A DNA stretch of 22,950 nt from Stramenopiles sp. TOSAG23-2 (Eukaryota > Sar). The notes beneath the pieces were generated by a model. That model searched no databases. It had not been told where the DNA came from and worked only from the letters and a program-made list of their open reading frames with translations. The DNA lies in contig LT649498.1 in the NCBI GenBank assembly GCA_900128395.1, positions 1-22,950 of the forward strand, read 5' to 3'. Positions 7,534 through 16,815 of the stretch are shown here, piece by piece. The position numbers and the translations under genes were made by a program. Within the stretch, counting starts at the first letter, position 1. Each line of letters begins with the position of its first letter.

Positions 7534-8226
7534 AACGATTACAATAGGATTGTTCCTGGACAATATAATAATTATACAGTAAATGAAGAAGAAGAAGTAT
7601 TAATATACATTCGTCAAATTATGTATTCAATTTGTTTTGTTTTTTATATCTACTTATAAATATATTTACTTGTATTAGATTTAGTAGATTTATTTCCTGA
7701 TTCGCACATTCGATCGATCATCAAATTGCAACAACAATTCTCTTCTGCTTATGCTGTGGTAGAGCTAATTGTTCTATCATACTTGTAGCAGGTCGTATGC
7801 TGTCTAATGGTATGTGCCTGCTACATCAAACGGGACTGAAGAAGCTATAAAAATCGTTATAAAGCGTTGAAACACACATCACACATCGTAAAAAATACAT
7901 ACATATGCCGGGCATGTGCAGAATGTATAGTACAATCATTACAAATGACATCTCTCCCCTCCCTCTGGCAACGCCAACAAAAAGCATAAATAGTGCCCAT
8001 ATATATATCAAATAAACATGTCATTTTATCAAAATGTTACAGCATCTACTTTATTAGATGGAAATTCATCGTTAGATGTAGGAAATGTGCTAGTGATTTG
8101 TCTGTTTTGAGGGCCCAAGCAGCTGCTTTTGCAGCAGCTAGAGATCGTAGCAAACGAATACCATGTGAAGACGTAATTGATGCACTGAACTACTTTTATA
8201 TGCATGAGTGGAAGTGGTGGTGTTGA
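7534..8226 (+). pseudogene. Cluster of broken or spliced plus-strand coding fragments, unidentified
   Basis: Several protein-like segments follow one another on the plus strand in different frames. At 7543-7623 lies RIVPGQYNNYTVNEEEEVLI then YIRQIM. At 7678-7776 lies DLVDLFPDSHIRSIIKLQQQ then FSSAYAVVELIV, which resembles a UBA/CUE-type helical motif and is in the same frame as the previous segment after an intervening stop. At about 7762-7815 lies NCSIILVAGRMLSNG, one frame over. At 8019 an ATG begins MSFYQNVTASTLLDGNSSLD. One base out of phase with it, from about 8088, lies ASDLSVLRAQAAAFAAARDR and SKRIPCEDVIDALNYF, ending at TGA 8224-8226. The last piece recalls the helical C-terminal part of histone-fold or AAA-lid proteins. 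Clean GT-AG joins that keep all frames were not found, so a decayed gene, sequence indels or unrecognised introns are all possible. No product is named. Confidence 0.35.
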
Positions 8227-8733
8227 GAGAGTATATTTTAATATATACGTATCAATTTATTTACACTCTCTAAAATATATATATATAAAACATGATTAAA
8301 TATATTTAATGATATATTGTTTTTGTTTTAAAAAACAAAAAGAGAAAAGGATTTATATAAATGGGTCGATGTAAAAACAAAAATATATTAAATTTAATTA
8401 TAAATCAACAAGTGTATAATAAATGTACGCGTATTTTAATTTTTATTCCCTACCCAATACAACAATTCCTACTCTCAAAAGAATACAGTGACTGAGCCAA
8501 TATTAATATCTATCTCACAAAATGCGTCAATAATTCCTGTAACAAAAACTCCTGTTAACAGAAGATTACCGATGAGGTAAATAGATGTTAATCAACCTTC
8601 TGTTGATGAAAAATATGAAGAGGGCGGGGAATAAATTGTACCATTCATTGTAATCCTCGTGTATACGTATATATATTTTTTCACAAAAAAAAATACATCT
8701 AGACTCCTCCGAAGTATTTTATATATTTCCCCC
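8227..8733. other. Spacer with an ambiguous short two-strand open region
   Basis: Mostly AT-rich. Between about 8475 and 8652 both strands are nearly open. The plus strand reads NTVTEPILISISQNASIIPV and ends at TAA. The minus strand reads MNGTIYSPPSSYFSSTEG from ATG 8652, meets a TGA, then continues in the same frame as LTSIYLIGNLLLTGVFVTGI. A 49-base GT-AG segment (GTTGAT...TTAACAG) would remove that TGA and yield about 42 residues. Neither strand can be preferred and no family was recognised. Confidence 0.3.
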
Positions 8734-10647
8734 TCATCGCTTTCCTTCTACTAAATCTTTTAATATCTTTGCTTCTCTTTCATCAATTTCGTAATACTTT
8801 GTAGTTTCCTTTTGCAATTTACTTATATAGCGTTTACTCGTCTTTAACGCTGTTAAATATGCTATTCGTTCTGGGACTCCAGATATTTTTAAAGATTCAT
8901 AAATTTCAGCGGAATCATCTGCTTTTCCATACTTGGAAACAGTCTTCATGATCAAGTCATAAGTGCCTGAAGAAGGTTTTATGTTATCTTTCATCATAAT
9001 TTTAAATACTTGCCCAGTACGTCTATGGTCACCAGCCATTGCACATGCAGAAAATGCAATGTGATATAAATTTCTATTACCATGAACACCAATACGCATC
9101 ATTTCTTCTAACATTAATAAACATCGCTTTGATTGCGGCGGCAATGAATTTTTACAAGCCATGAAAATATATTTAAAGGTTTTACATTCTGGTGGAACAT
9201 GACAACCAACCATTGCAGCGTATATATAAAAAGCCTCTTGCCAAGCACCAGCATTTGCACATTGTAAAAGCATATCGTAAAAATACATGCGCAATTTTCC
9301 ACGGTCATTACCTTCTCGAGACATTCTATTTGCAACCATTAAATCGTATTGCATTAAAGATTTTCTTTGATTCAAACCACGCCAACCATTTGCTTGAAAT
9401 GTACCTTCAAACTTGTCAATAATACCATGTTTTTGTAAATGTTTTCGAGCTTTTGCAATACTTTTCGTTATTTTATTATGATTTGACATGAAATCATTTG
9501 ATTTATCTCTTAAATTTTTATGTGCAGTTGTATTTTCTGCATGAATTCGATTTGCTTCTTTGACTAAATTTGACCGGACAGCTTCATACTTTTCATCGAA
9601 TTTTGAACATATACGTATAGCTCGTGCAGTAAAATTATCTAATTTTTGGATACACTTTGTTTTCGATATTAAATTTATATTTTTGCAAGTCTCACCTATA
9701 TCTATTGACAATTTTGTTCCAAAATTATTTGGCAACGTATTTAAATGTGCTTTTAATACCATCAAAACTTTAACTGCTTTGCTACGCCATTGCAGTCTAT
9801 CGTAATATCCATTTTGACGTATATGTTCCCTAACAGTCTCTAATTGAAATAACCATGTTGGCCGACCTTCCTTATATATTTGCTCTGCAGCTCTTAAATC
9901 GATATTATTTTTATATTTAACAGAATTATAATTCGATTTTAATGTTTGTATATCGCGTTTATATTCAGTCGTTATATGTTTGTGAAGTTTTGGTAGTTCA
10001 AATATGTCAAATTTTGATTGTTCAATTTCCTTGTTTGTTTGTATAGTTTTTTTACTTGTTTCTTCCAACGCTTTTAAATATTTATCCAATTCTTTCTCTG
10101 CATTTTTAACATTGTTAATTGTATCTTTTTTATCATTTTCCATTTTTTCCAATGAATATTGTTGTTTTATGTTTTCATCAACTGATTTTGAAAGTTCGTT
10201 AGATCTTAAAAGAATTGCTTCGACAGCTTTCTTTCGTGCATGAGTATACAATGGCTCTGGTTTAGCTGGCGTATGCGATTCAATGGAACGTAAATGATGA
10301 CTATCGCCTGCATCCATTAATTGTTGATTTTGATCTGCAAAGACCACTGATGATGAATTTAATACACCTAGATAATCTTCATATTGCTCTTGTATACGCT
10401 TTTCAACAGCTCTACCAAAAATACCAGATTTACGAGAATGCTCATCTTCGTATGTCATTTTTTCACGTTGCTTTTTTATATACACTTCAAAATTTTGTGC
10501 TAATATCTTGTTTTTAGCACGTAGCTCCGTTTCTTCCTCCCATTGTTTTCTTTCTTTAATTGTCATATTGTCTGGATCTTCCATTCTTTGTAGCCATATT
10601 GGCTTATTCATCATAGGATGAGTCGGTGTTGGTCTTCGTTTACTCAT
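8734..10647 (-). CDS. Coiled-coil protein with C-terminal PPR-like helical repeats
   Basis: This is a 637-aa single-exon frame from ATG 10647. The N-terminal 130 residues are basic and charged (MSKRRPTPTHPMMNKP, RKQWEEETELRAKNK) and include RKSGIFGRAVEKRIQEQYED. Residues about 160-265 have heptad-like Lys/Glu/Leu coiled-coil character. From about 440 to 600 lie three to four PPR-type 35-residue helical hairpins: MYFYDMLLQCANAGAWQEAF, YHIAFSACAMAGDHRRTGQV, then FKIMMKDNIKPSSGTYDLIM and KTVSKYGKADDSAEIYESLK. PPR arrays bind organellar RNA or serve as protein scaffolds. The N-terminus is basic but not clearly an amphipathic mitochondrial or plastid presequence, so location is uncertain. The long coiled coil ahead of a short PPR block is unlike standard plant PPR proteins. 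Substrate is not predicted. Confidence 0.65.
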   Translation of the reverse strand: MSKRRPTPTHPMMNKPIWLQRMEDPDNMTIKERKQWEEETELRAKNKILAQNFEVYIKKQREKMTYEDEHSRKSGIFGRAVEKRIQEQYEDYLGVLNSSSVVFADQNQQLMDAGDSHHLRSIESHTPAKPEPLYTHARKKAVEAILLRSNELSKSVDENIKQQYSLEKMENDKKDTINNVKNAEKELDKYLKALEETSKKTIQTNKEIEQSKFDIFELPKLHKHITTEYKRDIQTLKSNYNSVKYKNNIDLRAAEQIYKEGRPTWLFQLETVREHIRQNGYYDRLQWRSKAVKVLMVLKAHLNTLPNNFGTKLSIDIGETCKNINLISKTKCIQKLDNFTARAIRICSKFDEKYEAVRSNLVKEANRIHAENTTAHKNLRDKSNDFMSNHNKITKSIAKARKHLQKHGIIDKFEGTFQANGWRGLNQRKSLMQYDLMVANRMSREGNDRGKLRMYFYDMLLQCANAGAWQEAFYIYAAMVGCHVPPECKTFKYIFMACKNSLPPQSKRCLLMLEEMMRIGVHGNRNLYHIAFSACAMAGDHRRTGQVFKIMMKDNIKPSSGTYDLIMKTVSKYGKADDSAEIYESLKISGVPERIAYLTALKTSKRYISKLQKETTKYYEIDEREAKILKDLVEGKR

Positions 10648-11944
<1,297 letters not shown>

Positions 11945-12369
11945 AAAAGAAAAAGAAGAGCGAGATGATAAAAAATATTATATAAAAAATACGAGCAATT
12001 AATATCTAGTACATGTATATATATTTATTTATATATTCGTACGAGCTAGTTTCGCCGCGTATATACAAGAAAAGTACGAATATTATACTTACCGAAGTCT
12101 AGTTGATATTATGATATGATATGATATCATACCATCTATTTACCTTCATTGGTATCATATTCTCTATTATGGGAATATCAACACACTAGTGTGAGATAGA
12201 TTTATTTCAGGTTTTATTTAGTATTCTTTTGAAGAGTAGGAATTATCATGAGTATCATAAATTAAAAAATAAATTATGCGTAAACTTAATTATAAAAAAG
12301 AATTACTTCTTTCGTATATTTTACACATGTGGGCATGTTCGTATTTTATACATCATACACACAATATTT
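11945..12369. other. Convergent 3' spacer with a small inverted repeat
   Basis: Lies between the PDE6D and WASHC4 stop codons. ATATTCGTAC (12033-12042) and GTACGAATAT (12074-12083) form a 10-bp inverted repeat, about 90 bases after the PDE6D stop. A run of GATAT units occurs at about 12105-12130. No gene seen. Confidence 0.55.
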
Positions 12370-15300
12370 TTATCGGTCCTTGAAAAATATACGACTTCCA
12401 TTCAATGTCCATAGCAGCAATTTATAATCTAACAATGCACGCGAGACTCTCATTTCCTTTAACTGAAATTCACTACGTCGCTCTTCATCTTTTCTAGAAT
12501 TTGATACTTTTGCTAATTCCTGTTTCAACTCTCTTTCATCACGTCTATATTTTAAATCAACAGTATCAAACCAATGCAATGTATCAAAAGCAGCATCTTG
12601 CTGTAATATTGCTAATATATATGCCAATCCAACCATAAATCCATCATCACTAAAATATGCTACTTGCCTTGAACCTTCACGTAATGTTTTATCCATTTTA
12701 TCTTTGGATATACGTAATGTTTCGATGAAGTTAATAGTTAAGGCAGGAATAATCATGTAAAAATTTTTCAAATATGCGTGTTCTTGCTTTAATAAGACAT
12801 CTTGAAATGCACGTACTAACATTTGATTAAAATTTGTCCCTTCAGTGAAGTTTTTTAATAATTCAGAGATGACAATATCTAAATTTTTACCTGCTTCCAC
12901 TGCTTGCTCCGACATATTTGCGCCTTCAACACTTATCTTTTCCTCCATTGTATTCTCATTATTGGTATTATCTTCTTCATTACCATTACCTTTCGTCTCT
13001 GCTGTGTCACCACCATTATCAGCAGTACCACCTTTTCCCGCATGTTTTGCAAATGAGATGATGTGATCGACATCAGGGACAAATGTAATTGCATCAGAGC
13101 AGAATTGCATACCAGCAGAACGGACCATACGAACATACCCCAACGCATTTCCAATTTCTGTAATTAACTTTCTAAATTGATCTAAAAAGCTCAAGCCACC
13201 ATCAGTCACACCTAATTCTCTAATTTCCTTTGTAAAACTCATTGCACGTTCGTATGGGTATTGATAATTTAAATCGTTTTTATTTTTTTTATACCAACGC
13301 CTTTCTCTTGCTAAATATCCTTTAATATATTCATCAAATAGAAATTGTGTGAATATTTCAAATTTCTTCACTAGAAATTGATACGTAAAATTTACCGTCG
13401 TATTTAACATACCAAGTCCATGCGTACGTATCGAGTTGGATATACTTTGGGTATTAATCGTATTTAAATGTTTTGCACCACGTGTAGGTTTTCTTTCAAG
13501 GAAAAATTGACCATTCATATTGTAATTATATTTTTTCACAAAAATATGTATGTTACGCATAATTTGCAATACATCTAAACCTTGGTCTAATGTACCCATC
13601 GGTAGAAAACTGTCTCCGATATCCAATCCAAAATTTGATAACGCTAAATTTCGCATTTCCGCATATGTTTTGTAATCATGCAACGCAATTACAGTCAATT
13701 CATAAAATTCTTTTTCTAAATATGCACAAACTTCTTCTTTCACATTGACTGTACTTGAAAACAATCTGATAGGTTTTGCTTGCAAATATTTGCACATAGC
13801 ACGTAACTCTTCTTTAATTGGATTTGGCGCTTGCATATGATCCCAATTAGCTGCATGTACATGTAAACGTAAACTTTTTTCAATATTTCTACACAGTGGT
13901 AAAAGTACATTTTCATGAAATGAATTTTTTACAAAGTTTTTATATGCAATTAAATGTTGTGTCTCTTTACTATTTGTGGGCAATTCTTCATGTAGCAATA
14001 TACGCAACAGTGGTATCGGATCACTAAATGCAGAGATGACGTATTGCAACCTACCGGCTTCCTCCCCGCCACTTTGTATAATTTTAGTTAAAAACGGACC
14101 AAGCAATTCCTTATTCCAATATAATGCTTGACAATTGCAAATTTTACTTATTTGTGATTGGAAATCGGATAGCAATTCGATTTGCCTCAATGCATTCTCA
14201 ACGTTTTGTACCATTTGCCCTTGTACACCTGCATTGTTCATCAAGACTACACGAACAGCATTGCTTATCACGATAAACCGAGTATATGTCAATGATTCTG
14301 TACCTTTGAAAACATCTTCAATAATAGTAATTGCAGCTAATATATCCAAAACAGTAGCATCCATTTGTCTTTTCACAGTTAATCGTTGTTTGATTGGTCT
14401 AAGAATTTTAACTAATGCACCAGCTAGTTGTCGCAACATGTGTGTCTTTGTCTGCGCAAAAACAATAGTTTTACGTAAAAATAAACCTTCAATAGCTTTC
14501 AAAAGCTCTGCACAACGGGATAAAGATCCTAAATAAGATCGATCCAATGGCAAATCCAATGCTAGATGTAAAGTTAAAAACTCTTCAAAATGATTTTTAA
14601 CCCTGTAAGCTAACAACAAACCTTCAACAATAACCCATGCTTGCTTTGATAATGATAAAGGCAATGGTAAACCATCTTCTAAATCACCAATTTGTCTTGC
14701 ATCATTTTCCATGTTTATTGCCCATACAGAAAATTCCGTATGGAGACGATCTGTTGTAGTATTAAAGCGTCTACGACCTTTACGATCAGCATCTTTTAAA
14801 TGATTTAAAAACTCTCGTCTATATGCTATAGGATCGCTTGGTTTTAACTTTTTATCATTAGTCGGTGCATGTTCCCGTAGGAAATCTGATGGAAACCACG
14901 CAACTTTGCCTGCTAATGTCACAACAGGCATTTTTAATTGAACTTTCCATAATTGCGCATAAAAATTCGGATCGGGCTGTACATTTTGTGGTACTAAACG
15001 TCTATATAAAACGTACATACCAAATATACCTACTAAACATTTACGATTATCTGTTTCATATTTATGGCCAACCGAAACGCTATGATGTTGCAATCGTTGT
15101 GCAATTCCTTTGAAAAAATGTGATAAAAATATTTTATTATCACATACATTTACACGTGTGCTACCTTCACCATCTAATGGAGGTTGTTCAAAATCTTGTT
15201 CGACGCAAAATTGAAACATAGCACCAGCTAATACGGTCTGATCTAAACTAACTAATAAACGTTCGAATTGCTTTACTTTCTCTTCATCCATGCTATAACG

Positions 15301-15990
15301 TGATGGATCCGCACGAACATATTGCATCATTTTCTTATATGCCATCCATGAATTTGTAATTTCATCATTATTTAAAACAAGCGCATCTAATGTGATTAAA
15401 ATGCCTAATACTGTACCTAAACTCTCATACACTGGTAATAGTTGCACATTGCGAAATGTTGATAAATATATTGTTCGCCCATTCTGTTGCAAAGACGCAA
15501 GTTGATGTATAATATTCACAGTAACACTGTTCAAACGATCTACAAAATTTCCTAAATCTTGAAAAAAATGCAACGTACGTCCCATTTGTAACTCTTCCTC
15601 TCCATCATAATAATCTCGCTCGTCATCAATTGCAGCTTCGCCAAACATCAATAATGGCCCGTAAAAAGAATCCTCTGCAGTTTGCTTTAGCTCTGCAACT
15701 TCATCGCATAAAAATGCAAATACAGTCATAACTTTATTAAAAATGTCATTGTCAGTTTGGATCAAATCTGGCACGTCTACACGTTCAGTTGGCTCTAATT
15801 GCAACATTGCCGGATCCATAGCTTGTTCCCATGGGACGTTACCAATATCCAATCGTATTGTTTCTTCAATTTCATCTAAACGTTGTTGATGTTCATGAAT
15901 AAACTCCAATGATTTTGCTATTTGTTGCTCAACTGGTACTGCATTAAGTTGTTGGTCTTGACCAGCAAATGGTCCAAATTTATCCTCCAT
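12370..15990 (-). CDS. WASHC4: WASH complex subunit 4 (SWIP / KIAA1033 homologue)
   Basis: This is a core subunit of the pentameric WASH complex, which activates Arp2/3 on endosomes to form the actin patches needed for cargo sorting and recycling. The single-exon frame encodes 1206 aa, against about 1170 in animals, from ATG 15990 (MEDKFGPF). Diagnostic blocks lie in the second half: FYELTVIALHDYKTYAEMRN, LDQGLDVLQIMRNIHIFVKK, KHLNTINTQSISNSIRTHGL, GMLNTTVNFTYQFLVKKFEI, IRELGVTDGGLSFLDQFRKL and ITEIGNALGYVRMVRSAG. The C-terminal blocks AAFDTLHWF and LWTLNGSRIFF also match the family. No catalytic site is expected; it is an extended helical scaffold. An acidic Gly/Asn/Glu-rich insert near residues 975-1020 is a local addition. 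Presence of this subunit implies the whole WASH complex (strumpellin, FAM21, CCDC53, WASH1) elsewhere in the genome. Transcribed divergently from the flippase gene. Confidence 0.95.
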   Translation of the reverse strand: MEDKFGPFAGQDQQLNAVPVEQQIAKSLEFIHEHQQRLDEIEETIRLDIGNVPWEQAMDPAMLQLEPTERVDVPDLIQTDNDIFNKVMTVFAFLCDEVAELKQTAEDSFYGPLLMFGEAAIDDERDYYDGEEELQMGRTLHFFQDLGNFVDRLNSVTVNIIHQLASLQQNGRTIYLSTFRNVQLLPVYESLGTVLGILITLDALVLNNDEITNSWMAYKKMMQYVRADPSRYSMDEEKVKQFERLLVSLDQTVLAGAMFQFCVEQDFEQPPLDGEGSTRVNVCDNKIFLSHFFKGIAQRLQHHSVSVGHKYETDNRKCLVGIFGMYVLYRRLVPQNVQPDPNFYAQLWKVQLKMPVVTLAGKVAWFPSDFLREHAPTNDKKLKPSDPIAYRREFLNHLKDADRKGRRRFNTTTDRLHTEFSVWAINMENDARQIGDLEDGLPLPLSLSKQAWVIVEGLLLAYRVKNHFEEFLTLHLALDLPLDRSYLGSLSRCAELLKAIEGLFLRKTIVFAQTKTHMLRQLAGALVKILRPIKQRLTVKRQMDATVLDILAAITIIEDVFKGTESLTYTRFIVISNAVRVVLMNNAGVQGQMVQNVENALRQIELLSDFQSQISKICNCQALYWNKELLGPFLTKIIQSGGEEAGRLQYVISAFSDPIPLLRILLHEELPTNSKETQHLIAYKNFVKNSFHENVLLPLCRNIEKSLRLHVHAANWDHMQAPNPIKEELRAMCKYLQAKPIRLFSSTVNVKEEVCAYLEKEFYELTVIALHDYKTYAEMRNLALSNFGLDIGDSFLPMGTLDQGLDVLQIMRNIHIFVKKYNYNMNGQFFLERKPTRGAKHLNTINTQSISNSIRTHGLGMLNTTVNFTYQFLVKKFEIFTQFLFDEYIKGYLARERRWYKKNKNDLNYQYPYERAMSFTKEIRELGVTDGGLSFLDQFRKLITEIGNALGYVRMVRSAGMQFCSDAITFVPDVDHIISFAKHAGKGGTADNGGDTAETKGNGNEEDNTNNENTMEEKISVEGANMSEQAVEAGKNLDIVISELLKNFTEGTNFNQMLVRAFQDVLLKQEHAYLKNFYMIIPALTINFIETLRISKDKMDKTLREGSRQVAYFSDDGFMVGLAYILAILQQDAAFDTLHWFDTVDLKYRRDERELKQELAKVSNSRKDEERRSEFQLKEMRVSRALLDYKLLLWTLNGSRIFFKDR

Positions 15991-16476
15991 TATGGTTTAT
16001 TTAATTTGTTTCGTATAATTATATATAAATCTATAAATAATAATATAATATAATAACAATATATATATGTAATTATTCTTAACACGAAAATGATTTATAT
16101 ATATAAATTACACAGTGTATATCAAATACTTTGTTATTTATTATAATTGTATATGTATATGGATATACATATGTATCTTTGTATTTATTATTATTTTGGG
16201 ATATATAAGTTGTAGTTTATTTTCCCCATTGTTATTAGTTTTATTATTCCATATATTATTGTTCATAAACCTTCAGCTTTATTCAATATTTTGATGAGAT
16301 CACATTTTTCTTTTGAGGAGTAGTAGTCGTGTAGTCGTCAACCACAGTATATGATGGTAGACGACTATGCACGTATGATGGTATTCTATCAACTACAAAA
16401 TACGATTTTATTCAATATTGTTGTGCCCAATGCTCCATAATTATGTGACGGAAGCCGCCTGGAACCTGGAATTGGA

Positions 16477-16626
16477 ATGCTGGAATGCTGTGGTATAATG
16501 CACTACCTGGTAATTGAAGTAATATCACAATATCATGAAAATAAATTGAATAAATCCCTAAGCCGCCAGTTTAAGTTTGAGGTGCAATTTGGTAATGAAA
16601 TTTACTCCTCAATACTATTCCCATAG
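16477..16626 (+). CDS. Possible small ORF or upstream ORF (49 aa), tentative
   Basis: A plus-strand frame is open from 16441 to TAG 16624-16626. The first ATG at 16477 gives MLECCGIMHYLVIEVISQYH and continues to EIYSSILFP. Such a length is uncommon for chance in this AT-rich spacer. It lies about 190 bases before the flippase start codon and may sit in its leader or in a 5'UTR intron. No family is recognised and random occurrence is possible. Confidence 0.2.
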   Translation: MLECCGIMHYLVIEVISQYHENKLNKSLSRQFKFEVQFGNEIYSSILFP

Positions 16627-16762
16627 TAATAATAATATATATATCTTTTTATTAAACATGGTATATGTTTTTTTGTATATGGAGGTACAAAAGGAGATAG
16701 AAAGATATACATATACATATATATATAATATATATATGATTATAGAGTAAATATATAACATA

Positions 16763-16812
16763 TTTTCTTCTCTCTCTCTCTCTCTCCTTCTCTCTCTCTG
16801 TATTATTTGCAG
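16763..16812 (+). promoter_or_regulatory. Polypyrimidine tract and 3' splice acceptor directly before the flippase start codon
   Basis: A tract of TC repeats at about 16763-16799 is followed by TATTATTTGCAG, ending at 16812, then ACC and ATG at 16816. This is a textbook acceptor three bases ahead of the initiator codon. The donor could not be fixed. A 5'UTR intron is the simplest reading; trans-splicing of a leader is an alternative. Confidence 0.6.
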
Positions 16813-16815
16813 ACC

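Larger units (their letters stand above)
15991..16815. promoter_or_regulatory. Divergent intergenic region between WASHC4 and the P4-ATPase
   Basis: This 825-bp spacer must hold both promoters. It contains AT-rich stretches with several TATATA runs, too common here to choose a TATA box. An 8-bp hairpin (TAGTCGTC 16332-16339 / GACGACTA 16360-16367), an open plus-strand stretch at 16441-16626 and the terminal polypyrimidine tract are the other visible elements. The region 16300-16620 is less AT-rich than the rest, so it may be transcribed leader. Confidence 0.5.

Noticed and set aside
8019-8226. Programmed ribosomal frameshift joining MSFYQNV... to the Ala-rich segment
   Set aside because: No slippery heptamer or downstream structure was seen at the change of phase; an indel, intron or decay is simpler.
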